From positions 1 through 64,000 of the forward strand of contig JBCDHW010000003.1 in NCBI GenBank assembly GCA_038749595.1: 64,000 bases of DNA. Direction: 5' to 3'. This DNA comes from Parvularcula sp038749595. GTDB lineage: Bacteria > Pseudomonadota > Alphaproteobacteria > Caulobacterales > Parvularculaceae. The translations under genes and the position numbers were made by a program. Shown piece after piece: positions 42,168 through 51,108 of the stretch. Positions within the stretch are counted from its first letter, which is position 1. Each line of letters opens with the position of its first letter. The notes beneath the pieces are model-generated. The model searched no databases. It was not told the DNA's origin and saw only the letters and a program-made list of their open reading frames with translations.

Positions 42168-43499
42168 ATGGCTTCTTTTTCGTATGACAGCCCGTCAATC
42201 CTCAGGCTCGGAACGCTGACCAGCCTCCGTTGGTTCGCTGTCGCCGGGCAGGTGATTGTCCTGGCGACCGTACGGTTCGTTTTGGGCTTTGAGCTCCCGG
42301 TTGGGCCAGTCTTGGCGTTAATCGCGGCGGGGGCAGGCGTTAACCTCTACGCGACGTTCGCCTTCTCGCCAGCACGGCCGCTCAGCGAACGCGAGATCGT
42401 CAGCTACCTGTCGTTTGATACCCTTCAAATCTCATCGATCCTCTTCCTCACCGGCGGGATCAACAATCCCTTTTCACTCTGGCTGATTATGCAGGCGATG
42501 TTGGCGTCGAGTAACTTGCCGCTCCGCCGCGCCTCTTTGGTGATCGGCATCGTCATCGCGTCGCTGACGTTTTTGGCATTGCAGCACCAGCCGCTGCCAT
42601 GGACGACGGCTGCGGGCTTCAGCCTGCCGCGGATCTATAACCTGGGCATTTGGACAGGCCTGATGCTCGGCGTCGCCTTCACGTCCGCGTATGCTTATCG
42701 GGTGGCGTCGGAGCATCGGAAGCTCACGGCCGCGCTCGGGGCGACGCAATCAGCGCTGAGCCGCGAGGAGCGGTTGTCCGCGCTTGATGGCTTAGCGGCC
42801 GCGGCGGCGCACGAGCTTGGCACGCCGCTGGGCACGATCCAGGTCACCGCGCACGAAATGGCGAGCGAAGTACCCGAGGGCCCGCTTCGTGAAGATGCTG
42901 AGCTGCTCGTTTCGCAAGCCAAACGGTGCCAAAAGATCCTGAAACGTCTGTCTCAGTCGGGGCAGGCCGGCGATGCGGTCCATAATGTGATCACGCTCGA
43001 CACGCTGTTGCGCGAGGCGGCGCGCCCGTTTCTTGAAACACCGGGCAAGCAGATCGCCTTCCGGTTTGATAGCGACAGCGGCGCGGTGCCCGACCAGATG
43101 GAGCGGCGCCCCGAGGCCATCTACGGGCTGCGAAACTTGATCGAGAACGCAGTGAAATACGCCAATAACGTCGTCGAGCTCTCGGCGAGCTGGGATGACC
43201 AGGTGTTAACGGTCACGGTGTCGGACGATGGGCCCGGCATTCCGAGTGAGACCATGATCCGCCTTGGCGAGCCCTATCCGCGGTCGGGGAGCCGGGCGAA
43301 TGGCAAAGGCGGCCTGGGGTTAGGGTTCTTTATTGCCAAGACACTTCTGGAACGGACCGGCGGCGTCCTCTCGTTTGGGAACCACAATGACCGCTCCGGC
43401 GCGTGGGTGGGCGTCACTTGGCCGCTGGCCGAACTGATCCAAAACCCCACATCACAGGGTACACCGCGCGCTCAACCGGAAGAAGTCTACGCAACATGA
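42168..43499 (+). CDS. regB: Redox sensor histidine kinase RegB/PrrB/ActS
   Basis: 443 aa from ATG 42168 (AAGGTGAG upstream; GTG 42159 is an alternative). There are about six membrane helices in residues 15-180. The quinone-sensing motif GGINNPF is at 96-102. The H-box is AAAHELGTPLG with His215, and the redox-active Cys follows in AKRCQKILKRL (Cys254). The ATPase domain has NLIENAVKYA, DDGPGIP and GGLGLGFFIAK. RegB senses redox state and phosphorylates RegA. The RegA gene overlaps by 4 nt. Confidence 0.96.
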   Translation: MASFSYDSPSILRLGTLTSLRWFAVAGQVIVLATVRFVLGFELPVGPVLALIAAGAGVNLYATFAFSPARPLSEREIVSYLSFDTLQISSILFLTGGINNPFSLWLIMQAMLASSNLPLRRASLVIGIVIASLTFLALQHQPLPWTTAAGFSLPRIYNLGIWTGLMLGVAFTSAYAYRVASEHRKLTAALGATQSALSREERLSALDGLAAAAAHELGTPLGTIQVTAHEMASEVPEGPLREDAELLVSQAKRCQKILKRLSQSGQAGDAVHNVITLDTLLREAARPFLETPGKQIAFRFDSDSGAVPDQMERRPEAIYGLRNLIENAVKYANNVVELSASWDDQVLTVTVSDDGPGIPSETMIRLGEPYPRSGSRANGKGGLGLGFFIAKTLLERTGGVLSFGNHNDRSGAWVGVTWPLAELIQNPTSQGTPRAQPEEVYAT

Positions 43500-44047
43500 T
43501 TGAAGCTAACGCTCCGCTCCCAGAAGATACGTCGTGCTTGATCGTCGATGATGACCAACCGTTCCGTACACGGCTTGGCCGTGCGATGGAGAAGCGTGGG
43601 TTTGTCCCGACCCTCGCGGAAACTGTCGCCGAGGCGAAAACGATGATCCGCGACAACGCTCCCGCGTTTGCTGTCGTCGATCTCCGTCTAGGCGATGGTG
43701 ACGGCATCGAGGTCGTGAATTTCCTTCAAGATCAACGGGAAAACGCCCGCGCCGTGATCCTCACCGGGTACGGAAATATCACCACAGCGGTCGCTGCCGT
43801 GAAGGCAGGGGCCATCGACTATCTGGCAAAACCGGCGGATGCGGACGATGTTTTAAAGGCGCTCCTGGCCCAAAAGGGCGCGCTGCCGGAACCGCCTGAA
43901 AACCCGATGTCCGCCGACCGTGTCCGCTGGGAACATATCCAACGGGTATACGAATTATGCGGACACAACGTGTCGGAAACAGCCCGCCGGCTCGGCATGC
44001 ATCGCCGTACGCTGCAGCGGATTTTGGCGAAACGCGCCCCGCAATAG
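43496..44047 (+). CDS. regA: Response regulator RegA/PrrA/ActR
   Basis: 183 aa from ATG 43496, overlapping the regB stop (ATGA). The receiver domain has LIVDDDQPFRTRL, the phospho-acceptor Asp62 in AVVDLRLGDGDG, ILTGYGNITTAV and DYLAKPADADD. The C-terminal Fis-type helix-turn-helix is NVSETARRLGMHRRTLQRIL. RegA controls energy metabolism genes such as oxidases and carbon or nitrogen fixation in relatives. The targets here are not visible. It is followed by an intrinsic terminator. Confidence 0.97.
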   Translation: MIEANAPLPEDTSCLIVDDDQPFRTRLGRAMEKRGFVPTLAETVAEAKTMIRDNAPAFAVVDLRLGDGDGIEVVNFLQDQRENARAVILTGYGNITTAVAAVKAGAIDYLAKPADADDVLKALLAQKGALPEPPENPMSADRVRWEHIQRVYELCGHNVSETARRLGMHRRTLQRILAKRAPQ

Positions 44048-44102
44048 TCCGTTGGCGTCGCGCCTAGCGAACTTGTGAAGTTGATTACATGGGTTGTGTG
44101 AG

Positions 44103-44132
44103 CGGCACGTTCGAACGTGCCGTTTTCTCTTT
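44103..44132 (+). terminator. Intrinsic terminator after regA
   Basis: A perfect 20-bp palindrome (CGGCACGTTC at 44103-44112 and GAACGTGCCG at 44113-44122) followed by TTTTCTCTTT. It lies 56 nt after the regA stop and before the convergent malic enzyme gene. Confidence 0.85.
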
Positions 44133-44176
44133 CCGCGCGGCAACCGCGCTTAACATGCCTTTTTTATCAGCCGCCA

Positions 44177-46486
44177 CTAACCCGACCGTCCGCTGGCCGC
44201 CCACTCGCGGTGCTCAGTATCCAGCTCATAAGCCGCCATCGCGGCTAGCGTCAGGATATCGTTCACCTGGACGCCGGTTTGGACGATCTGCACGGGCTTC
44301 GAGAGGCCGATCAACACCGGACCGATCACCGTCGCGCCGCCGATTTCGGCCAACAGCTTGGACGCAATCCCGCCCGAGTGCAGTCCGGGTGTGATCAGAA
44401 CATTCGCATCGCCCGTGAGCCGGCTGAACGGATAAAGATCACGCAGCCGACTGTTCAGTGCCATCCGCGGGGTCATCTCGCCTTCATATTCAAAATCAAT
44501 GTCCGTACGCTGATCAAGCAACGCAACGGCATCGGCCACCCGTCGCATATTCTGCGTATCGGGATTTCCGAAGTTCGAGTGAGAAATGAAAGCGACCTTA
44601 GGCTCAAAGCCAAGTTGTCGCACAGCGTGTGCCGTCTGAACCGCGATGCCCGCAAGTTCCTCAGATGTCGGAAGTTCCGTAATCGACGTGTCGGCCATGA
44701 ACACGGTGCGACCTTTGGATAAGATCGCCGACATGCCAATAACGCGCTCACCCGGCCGTGGGTCTAGCGCGTTCTGAACGTTGCGAAGCGCCACGTTATA
44801 GTGACGCGTCACGCCGGTAACCATACCGTCCGCGTGCCCATTGGCCAGCATACAGGCGCCAAACGTGTTGCGGTCTTGGTTCACCAAGCGGCGGCAATCG
44901 CGTTCAAGATAGCCGCGGCGTTGAAGCTTCGCATAGAGATAATCGGTATACGCCTTCGTATTCGCCGATTCTTTTGCGTTCCAGATTTCAACTTCGTGGT
45001 TGGGGCTGAGGCCGAGCCTGCTGATCGTCCGTGTCACCTGACTGTCGCGGCCAATCAGGATCGCCTGTCCGAGCCCCTGGCTCTGGAAACTATAGGCGGC
45101 GCGGATCACTGCCTCTTCTTCGCCCTCTGCAAAGACGATGCGCTTTTTGGGCTCCGAGGCGCGGACCCGGGAGTAGACTTTTTGCAAAAACGCAGCAGAC
45201 GGATCAAGGCGGGTCGCGAGTTTGTTCTCGTACCCATCAATATTCTCGAGCGGCCGCCGCGCGACCCCGGTCGCGCACGCCGCCTCAGCGACTGCTGGTG
45301 GGATCTTCGAGATAAGCCGCGGATCGAAAGGCGTCGGGATGATATACCCCGGCCCGTATTGCAGCCGCGTTCCGTACGCGTCAGCAACCTCGTCTGGCAC
45401 ATCCTCCCGCGCCAGGGCGGCAAGCGCCCGCGCGCACGCGGCTTTCATTTGCTCATTAATCGTCCGTGCACGCACATCCAACGCACCGCGGAAGATATAG
45501 GGGAAGCCGAGGACGTTGTTCACCTGGTTGGGATAGTCAGAGCGGCCGGTCGCCATAATCGCATCGCCGCGCACCTCGGCCACTTGCTCCGGCGTGATCT
45601 CCGGCGTGGGATTGGCCATCGCAAAGATGATCGGATTAGGCGCCATCGATCGCACCATCTCCGCCGTAATGGCTCCGCCCACAGAGAGACCAATCGCGAC
45701 GTCGGCGCCGTCCATCGCCTCGGCCAGGGTCGTCTTGTCCGTTTCAACCGCGTGAGCCGACTGCCATTGGTTCATCGGCTTCTCGCGGCCCGGACGAAGT
45801 ATACCGCCGCGGTCCGTGAGCAGAACATTTTCCTGACGTACACCGAGGAGTTTGAACAGGCTGACAACAGAAATCGCTGAAGAGCCTGCGCCCGATACGG
45901 CGACCTTCACGTCTTTGATGCTTTTGCCGTTGATATCGAGCGCGTTCAGGAGCCCTGCGGCCGCGATGATGGCGGTACCGTGCTGGTCATCGTGGAAGAC
46001 CGGAATATCCATCAGCTCCTTGAGGCGTTCCTCGATGTAAAAACTGTCGGGCGCTTGGATGTCCTCAAGATTGATGCCGCCAAACGACGGCCCCAGGTGC
46101 CGCACCGCGTCGATGAACGCATCGGGATCTTCCGTGTCCACCTCAAGATCAATTGAGTCGATGTCGGCGAACCGTTTGAACAGGACGGACTTCCCCTCCA
46201 TCACCGGTTTCGAGGCCAGGGCGCCGAGGTTGCCGAGCCCCAAGATCGCGGTCCCGTTGGAGATCACCCCGACCATGTTCCCGCGCGCGGTCAGGTCATA
46301 GGCACTGTCGGGATCCTCGGCGATTTTCTGCACAGGCACGGCGACGCCCGGCGAATAGGCGAGGGAAAGATCGCGCTGGGTCGCCATCGGCTTGGTCGGC
46401 GTGACCTCGAGTTTTCCGGGCTTGCCCTTGCTGTGGAAGTCGAGGGCTTCCTGGTCAGTGAACTTGGTTGTTGTATCGTCGGCCAT
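44177..46486 (-). CDS. maeB: NADP-dependent malic enzyme with phosphotransacetylase-like domain
   Basis: 769 aa. Residues about 1-430 are malic enzyme: SLAYSPGVAVPVQKI, VFHDDQHGTAIIAAAGLLNAL, VAVSGAGSSAISVVSLF and IIFAMANPTPEITPE. Residues about 440-769 are a phosphate acetyltransferase-like domain: RIVFAEGEEEAVIRAA, GACMLANGHADGMVTG and VLITPGLHSGGIASKLL. This fused MaeB form is standard in proteobacteria; the second domain is usually regulatory. It decarboxylates malate to pyruvate, making NADPH, and could work alongside the glyoxylate enzyme AceA 5 kb away and PpsR-controlled PEP synthesis. Confidence 0.97.
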   Translation of the reverse strand: MADDTTTKFTDQEALDFHSKGKPGKLEVTPTKPMATQRDLSLAYSPGVAVPVQKIAEDPDSAYDLTARGNMVGVISNGTAILGLGNLGALASKPVMEGKSVLFKRFADIDSIDLEVDTEDPDAFIDAVRHLGPSFGGINLEDIQAPDSFYIEERLKELMDIPVFHDDQHGTAIIAAAGLLNALDINGKSIKDVKVAVSGAGSSAISVVSLFKLLGVRQENVLLTDRGGILRPGREKPMNQWQSAHAVETDKTTLAEAMDGADVAIGLSVGGAITAEMVRSMAPNPIIFAMANPTPEITPEQVAEVRGDAIMATGRSDYPNQVNNVLGFPYIFRGALDVRARTINEQMKAACARALAALAREDVPDEVADAYGTRLQYGPGYIIPTPFDPRLISKIPPAVAEAACATGVARRPLENIDGYENKLATRLDPSAAFLQKVYSRVRASEPKKRIVFAEGEEEAVIRAAYSFQSQGLGQAILIGRDSQVTRTISRLGLSPNHEVEIWNAKESANTKAYTDYLYAKLQRRGYLERDCRRLVNQDRNTFGACMLANGHADGMVTGVTRHYNVALRNVQNALDPRPGERVIGMSAILSKGRTVFMADTSITELPTSEELAGIAVQTAHAVRQLGFEPKVAFISHSNFGNPDTQNMRRVADAVALLDQRTDIDFEYEGEMTPRMALNSRLRDLYPFSRLTGDANVLITPGLHSGGIASKLLAEIGGATVIGPVLIGLSKPVQIVQTGVQVNDILTLAAMAAYELDTEHREWAASGRSG

Positions 46487-46613
46487 GGCATCCGCTTCGC
46501 ATAGGGTGGCCCCTGTACGCCACTGCTCTGCGAGAGATGCAACCTCTCAGCCCCGTAAAATGGCGGCTTGGGCGCAGTAAAATGCAGGGCGGGCGCTGAC
46601 CCCAGGGTTTCGC

Positions 46614-47189
46614 TTAGGGCGCGAGCCAGACAGATTTTCCGTCATCCCCGTGGGTGAACAGAGCGCGCCGGTGTCCCTGCCTGCTCAGCCGCAGGTATTC
46701 CGTAGACTTACGATCCACCGCGATCACCGCGAAGGTCTCGCCTGGGTCAGCGCCTTCGGCTGCGCAGGCGTCTGGGCCGTCGATGACCGTTCCGGGCGGC
46801 GGGCTTTGGCTGTAATCGAAGAGCGGGCCTTGCTCCGCCCGGCTCCAGGCGTCGGCCCACACGGGCCCTTCCGTGTGCAGAGCGGCAAGGCCGTGAAGGC
46901 GTAGCTGTACCTTCGTCCGCGGGTCGTAAAGGTGGATCGACACCCGCTGGTCGCCTGAGATTTCAACGGCCTTTTCGGATCGCCGGTCAGTGTAGATCAG
47001 CAGCCGGTGCTCGGACGGATCGAATTTACGCAGCACCACGGTCCGCAGACTCGGCGTTCCGTCGGCGGCGATCGTGCCCAGGGTTGGCCAGTGAAAGGCA
47101 TGCCGCGCATCGACCGCGCCGCGGGTGAGCGATTGATCGATCCAGGTTCCGATCTCGCCAAGGTCGTTCAGCATAGAAGGGTCGCTCAT
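46614..47189 (-). CDS. Pyridoxamine 5'-phosphate oxidase-like flavoprotein
   Basis: 191 aa from ATG 47189. It has the split-barrel FMN-binding pattern FHWPTLGTIAADGTPSLRTVVLRKFD, YTDRRSEKAVEI, VSIHLYDPRTKVQLRLHGLAAL and the C-terminal RLSRQGHRRALFTH. It resembles PdxH but lacks enough of the canonical ending to be called the B6 enzyme, so substrate is unknown. A longer upstream reading would include unlikely Cys/Arg-rich sequence over the divergent nfu promoter. Confidence 0.8.
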   Translation of the reverse strand: MSDPSMLNDLGEIGTWIDQSLTRGAVDARHAFHWPTLGTIAADGTPSLRTVVLRKFDPSEHRLLIYTDRRSEKAVEISGDQRVSIHLYDPRTKVQLRLHGLAALHTEGPVWADAWSRAEQGPLFDYSQSPPPGTVIDGPDACAAEGADPGETFAVIAVDRKSTEYLRLSRQGHRRALFTHGDDGKSVWLAP

Positions 47190-47326
47190 GACCTCGTGGT
47201 AACCGAGACCCACGCTGATTTCCAGGCGATGGCTCAGCTGGCTTGGCGTCCCGCCGCACAGTCTTCTTCGCGCATCCGCGACCACATGCCCTTGGCTCAG
47301 CGCAAAAAAAGCGCCATCTGTCTGAC

Positions 47327-47929
47327 ATGCATATTCACACCGAAGACACGCCGAACCCGCAGTCGATGAAGTTTCTCCCTGGCCAGTACGTTCTGGGCGC
47401 GGGCGAGCTTGGCATGGATTTTCCCTCGCTGGAGGCGGCAAAAATCTCGCCGCTCGCCACCGCGTTGTTCGACGTGGATGGCGTCACTTCGGTCTACCTG
47501 GGATCGGATTTCGTCACCGTGACCAAAGATCCGGCCATGGAGTGGGATCACTTGCGGCCCGCCGTGCTCGGCACCATTGCCGACTTTTTGAGTGCCGGCA
47601 TTCCTGCCATGCAGGAAGGGGCCAAGTCAGAGGCTGAGGGCACGACCTCGGTGGAAGACTACAAGGGCGAAGATCGCGAGATCGTCGAACAGATCATCAC
47701 GCTGCTCGATACCCGGGTTCGCCCCGCGGTTGCTCAAGACGGCGGCGACATCACCTTCCATCGCTACGAGCCGGGCGACGGCATCGTGTTCCTCTCGATG
47801 CAAGGGGCCTGCGCAGGCTGCCCGTCATCGACGATGACGCTTAAAGCGGGGATCGAGAACCTGCTCAGGCACTACGTTCCCGAAGTAAACGCAGTGGAAG
47901 CGGTCGGCATGGAGATGCCGAGCTTCTGA
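47327..47929 (+). CDS. NifU-family Fe-S scaffold protein (Nfu1/NfuA-like)
   Basis: 200 aa from ATG 47327. The N-terminal Nfu domain begins MHIHTEDTPNPQSMKFLPGQ, with LFDVDGVTSVYLGSDFVTVTK. The C-terminal NifU domain has IRVxxDGGDI-type sequence (RPAVAQDGGDITFHRYE) and the cluster-binding GACAGCPSS. These proteins carry 4Fe-4S clusters to target enzymes such as BioB or lipoate synthase. It starts the run nfu-nitroreductase-tsaB-rimI-fur and diverges from the PNPOx-like gene. Confidence 0.94.
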   Translation: MHIHTEDTPNPQSMKFLPGQYVLGAGELGMDFPSLEAAKISPLATALFDVDGVTSVYLGSDFVTVTKDPAMEWDHLRPAVLGTIADFLSAGIPAMQEGAKSEAEGTTSVEDYKGEDREIVEQIITLLDTRVRPAVAQDGGDITFHRYEPGDGIVFLSMQGACAGCPSSTMTLKAGIENLLRHYVPEVNAVEAVGMEMPSF

Positions 47930-48026
47930 CCGTTCTCCGTGAGCCGGACGAGATCTATTTCTGGTGCACGGCACTGTAGCGCCGGGAAACGCTCGCTTCC
48001 CGCCTGATTTGCGGTATCTCACGCTT

Positions 48027-48623
48027 ATGGACAGAACAAACCCCCTCCCCGATGCCGCCCTTGCCCAGCTTTTCACTGAAGCGCGCACCCGCAACGCGTG
48101 GTCCGATCGGCCTGTCACGGACGATCAAATCCGCGCCATTTACGACCTCATGAAGTGGGGTCCGACTTCGGCGAATTGCTCGCCAGCGCGGTTCAAATTC
48201 CTGCGCACAACCGAGGCCAAGGAGAAACTCAAGCCCTTCCTGATGGAGGGCAATGTCGAGAAAACGATGACCGCGCCGTGCGTCGTCATCATCGGCAACG
48301 ACCACACGTTCTACGAAAAACTCCCTGAGCTCTTCCCGCACACCGACGCCAAATCCTGGTTCGTCGGCAACCAAGCCCTCATCGACGAAACGGCGATGCG
48401 CAACGCCACACTTCAGGGTGCTTATCTGATGATCGCCGCCCGCGCCCTCGGCCTCGACGTGGGGGCGATGTCGGGCTTCGACCAGGCTGGGGTCACCGAG
48501 GCATTCTTTGGCGGGACCGCGATTAAGGCCAACTGGCTCTGCAACATTGGCTACGGAACCGATGAAAACCTCTTCGACCGCAGCCCGCGCCTGGCCTTCG
48601 ACGAAGCGGCCGAGCTGCTCTGA
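48027..48623 (+). CDS. Nitroreductase family protein (RutE-like malonic semialdehyde reductase)
   Basis: 198 aa from ATG 48027. It begins LPDAALAQLFTEARTRNAWSDRPV, then KWGPTSANCSPARFKFL with the flavin contact region, then DETAMRNATLQGAYLMIAARALGLDVGAMSGFD. The order and spacing match the RutE/HadB branch of the FMN nitroreductase family. RutE reduces malonic semialdehyde in pyrimidine use, but no rut genes are here, so the physiological substrate is uncertain. Its TGA stop overlaps the probable start of tsaB. Confidence 0.88.
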   Translation: MDRTNPLPDAALAQLFTEARTRNAWSDRPVTDDQIRAIYDLMKWGPTSANCSPARFKFLRTTEAKEKLKPFLMEGNVEKTMTAPCVVIIGNDHTFYEKLPELFPHTDAKSWFVGNQALIDETAMRNATLQGAYLMIAARALGLDVGAMSGFDQAGVTEAFFGGTAIKANWLCNIGYGTDENLFDRSPRLAFDEAAELL

Positions 48624-49243
48624 CTTACCTCGCCATCGATACCTGCCTGAACGCTTTGACGATCGGGCTGAAGTCCGATGGCGGCAAGGTCGTTTCGGTG
48701 TCGAAAGACTTGGGCATTGGGCATGCCGAGCATATTGCTCCGACCTTTCAGGCGCTCTGTGAAGACGCCGAGGTTGATCCCGGTTCGCTGAAGCGTATCG
48801 GCGTGACCGTAGGCCCTGGCTCGTTCATGGGCCAGCGTGTCGGCATCGCTTTTGCCAAGGGATTAAAGCTTGGTTCCGGTGCCGAAACAGTGGCCCTGAC
48901 GACCCTCGAGGCGATGGCGGAAACCGTCGGCTATCCTTCGAGCATCGCCATCGATGCCCGCCGCGGTCAGGTCTATACCCAAGGCTTCAACGAGCGCGGA
49001 GTCCCGCGCGAGGAAGCCCGCCTCCTCAGTTACGAAGAGGCTGCCACGTGGCTCCGCGCCCAGGGGGGCCGCCTGGTGGGATCGGGCGTCAGCGCAGCCG
49101 ATCCGTCGCTCAACGCCGCAGGTTCGCAGGTCCCCTCGGCGCGGGCGCTGTTGTCTCTCACCGAGCAGCGCAATCCGTCGCCGCTGCGGACGATCTACCT
49201 CCGTGCGCCTGATGCCAAACCGCCGAAAAGACCCGCATTGTGA
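48620..49243 (+). CDS. tsaB: tRNA threonylcarbamoyladenosine biosynthesis protein TsaB
   Basis: About 207 aa. The ASKHA first strand YLAIDTCLNALTIGL, the segment HAEHIAPTFQAL-type (GHAEHIAPTFQALCEDA), VTVGPGSFMGQRVGIAFAKGL and IAIDARRGQVYTQGF identify TsaB. It works with TsaD and TsaE to make t6A37. No ATG, GTG or TTG lies in frame between the upstream in-frame stop at 48563 and the IDT motif. CTG 48620, overlapping the previous stop as CTGA, is the only near-start. A TTG start at 48656 would remove the conserved first strand. rimI overlaps the 3' end. Confidence 0.9.
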   Translation: MTYLAIDTCLNALTIGLKSDGGKVVSVSKDLGIGHAEHIAPTFQALCEDAEVDPGSLKRIGVTVGPGSFMGQRVGIAFAKGLKLGSGAETVALTTLEAMAETVGYPSSIAIDARRGQVYTQGFNERGVPREEARLLSYEEAATWLRAQGGRLVGSGVSAADPSLNAAGSQVPSARALLSLTEQRNPSPLRTIYLRAPDAKPPKRPAL

Positions 49244-49668
49244 GCGTCCGGCGCGCCGTTCCAGGGGACGGGGCTGCGCTTGCGGCACTCCACGCAACAG
49301 TGTTCCCCAGCGGTCCGTGGGACGAAGCGTTCTGGGAGACGGCCATCGGCGCCCCTTTTGACCGCGTGCTGGTTCTCGGCGACCCGCCCCGCGGTTTTGC
49401 GCTTTTCCGGATCGTCGGTGCTGACGCGGACCTGCTAACGATTGGCACCCGCACACCCGGCGAGGGCGACGGGAAAAGCTTGCTCGAAACAATCGTCATT
49501 GATGCTGCAGCTGAGGGCGTTGAGAGCTTGTTTCTCGACGTAAGCGTCGCCAATAAGGCGGCCAGCACACTGTACCGCAGCGCGGGCTTTGCCAAAGTTG
49601 CGACGCGCGACAGATATTATGCCGATGGGTCTGACGCTCTTGTGATGCGCTTGGATCTGACCACCTGA
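49240..49668 (+). CDS. rimI: Ribosomal protein alanine acetyltransferase RimI-like (GNAT)
   Basis: 142 aa. A short GNAT with VRRAVPGDGAALAALHATVFPSGPWDEAFW at the start, acetyl-CoA loop TPGEGDGKSLLETI and the RimI-like ending VANKAASTLYRSAGFAKVATRDRYY. RimI acetylates the S18 N-terminus, and the position after tsaB is conserved. The P-loop reads GEGDGK rather than the common Q-G-x-G-x-G, a mild divergence. GTG 49240 overlaps the tsaB stop (GTGA). Confidence 0.87.
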   Translation: MSVRRAVPGDGAALAALHATVFPSGPWDEAFWETAIGAPFDRVLVLGDPPRGFALFRIVGADADLLTIGTRTPGEGDGKSLLETIVIDAAAEGVESLFLDVSVANKAASTLYRSAGFAKVATRDRYYADGSDALVMRLDLTT

Positions 49669-49680
49669 AGGAGGATCGCG

Positions 49681-50100
49681 ATGGACCGCTTGGAGAAAAT
49701 CTGCGCTGAAAAAGGTCTGCGCATGACGGAGCAGCGACGCATCATCACGCGGGTCATTTCGAACGCGGACGATCACCCTGACGTCGAGGAAATCTATCGC
49801 CGGGCGGCGGAGATCGACTCGCGGATTTCCATCGCCACGGTCTACCGCACGATGCGCCTTCTGGAGGAATACGACGTCGTCCAGCGCCATGACTTTCAAG
49901 ATGGCCATGGCCGCGCCCGCTATGAGGAAGCGACCGAGCAGCACCATGATCACCTGATCAACGTCAAAAGCGGCGACGTGATCGAGTTTGTCAGCCACGA
50001 AATCGAAAAGCTGCAGGAAAAGATCGCCCGCGAGCACGGATTCAAGCTCGTCGACCACCGGCTTGAGCTCTACGGCGTTCCCCTTGACGACGCAGAGTAG
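49681..50100 (+). CDS. fur: Fur-family metal-responsive regulator
   Basis: 139 aa. The winged-helix part is KGLRMTEQRRIITRVISNADDHPDVEEIYRRA and ISIATVYRTMRLLEEYDVV. The metal site segment is HHDHLINVKSGDVIEF. The C-terminal Cys pair that binds structural zinc in many Fur proteins is absent, as in alphaproteobacterial Fur/Mur. It may therefore sense manganese or iron; the sequence does not decide. GGAGG lies just before the ATG at 49681. It closes the tsaB-rimI-fur run. Confidence 0.93.
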   Translation: MDRLEKICAEKGLRMTEQRRIITRVISNADDHPDVEEIYRRAAEIDSRISIATVYRTMRLLEEYDVVQRHDFQDGHGRARYEEATEQHHDHLINVKSGDVIEFVSHEIEKLQEKIAREHGFKLVDHRLELYGVPLDDAE

Positions 50101-50103
50101 CGC

Positions 50104-50676
50104 TTAAGAAGCCAGCTCGTCCAACAGGTCGAAGCGGTCCTGTCCCCAAAGGTGGTGGGTGGAGCTGGAATTATCCTCAAGGGTAGCGAACGGCACCCCG
50201 AAGACCCCGTCGCGTTCGACCGATGCGCGATCCAGCGCCTCGTCTTCAGCGACGCTGCGCTCCCCGATCCTTGAGAGGTTGATGCCGGCTTCTTTGGCGC
50301 ACTCTGAGAGCACGTCATGGTCGCTGATGTCGGCTCCTTTCCCCCAGCGCGCATCGGAGACCGCCAACGCAAAGGCGAGAGCGGCGCCTTGTTCGCGCGC
50401 GGCGTAAAACGCGGCGATCGATGGCCGATAGTCGGGATCGAGCGTCATCGGCGGCATGATTTGTAAGCCCATGCGCATCGTCATTCGCGGCGCGTCTTCA
50501 AAGATATAGCGCAGCTTGGGTTTGCTCTCCGTCGGGTTGAGAAATGCCGCGCCGTCCGCCGGACCCGTGAAGACATGAAGGGACAGGGTTGTCCGCTCAG
50601 CGATCTTCTTGCGTGCAATCTTATGCAAACCCAACCGAGAGTAGGGGCTTCGGAAGTGGAAATAGACGCGCAGCAT
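50104..50676 (-). CDS. DsbA-fold protein, 2-hydroxychromene-2-carboxylate isomerase-like
   Basis: 190 aa from ATG 50676. It begins VYFHFRSPYSRLGLHKI, where the S-P-Y-S segment replaces the C-x-x-C of true DsbA, as in the HCCA isomerase/kappa-GST branch. The helical insert includes IMPPMTLDPDYRPSIAAFYAAREQG, and the ending has DGVFGVPFATLEDNSSSTHHLWGQDRFDLL, the V-P-x-F cis-Pro motif and W-G-x-D-R signature. It probably uses glutathione on an aromatic or other electrophile. It converges with fur, 3 nt apart. Confidence 0.85.
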   Translation of the reverse strand: MLRVYFHFRSPYSRLGLHKIARKKIAERTTLSLHVFTGPADGAAFLNPTESKPKLRYIFEDAPRMTMRMGLQIMPPMTLDPDYRPSIAAFYAAREQGAALAFALAVSDARWGKGADISDHDVLSECAKEAGINLSRIGERSVAEDEALDRASVERDGVFGVPFATLEDNSSSTHHLWGQDRFDLLDELAS

Positions 50677-50828
50677 GCTCACCGGTGGTCTCTCCTCGGC
50701 AGATCTCGGTGCAGTGGTTTGCGCGTCTGCGCAGCCATTTTCAATCGGGGGTCTAACGCAGTCCACCGGAAAGTAGTACCAATTTCGATATACGGTATGG
50801 CCAGTGAGCAATGACCTTAGCCACTGAG

Positions 50829-50839
50829 TTTGCTGCAAA
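50829..50839. promoter_or_regulatory. Possible operator upstream of aceA
   Basis: A short palindrome, TTTGC-T-GCAAA. It resembles the TTTGCAAA-type sites of RamB/ScfR regulators that control glyoxylate-cycle genes. It lies about 340 bp from the aceA start. One copy only, so this is weak. Confidence 0.25.
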
Positions 50840-51079
50840 ACATTGAGGCTACCCGAGTGAAATCGTCAGGCGATGCGGCTCGCGTGGGGTCACTTTACAC
50901 CAGGATCCGCGCGAAGTTTTGGTGGCCATACCTGTGCACTTCTGCGTGACGTCCGGTCATACCTCGCGCTGCGTCCTCCGCGCTCGCTGGATGTTGTTCG
51001 CGCCGGCTGGTCGCTCTTCCGCGCGAACGCTGAGCGCGTTTGTCTACCCCAATGACGTGTTGTGTGGAGCGTTAACGAG

Positions 51080-51108
51080 TTGCTTGCGCCAAGCCCGCGC
51101 TTTATATG
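51080..51108 (+). promoter_or_regulatory. Possible sigma70-type promoter of aceA
   Basis: TTGCTT (51080-51085), 17-nt spacer, TATATG (51103-51108), about 74 nt before the aceA ATG. Each box matches four of six consensus bases. The ribosome-binding site AAGGGGAGAT precedes the ATG. Confidence 0.35.
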
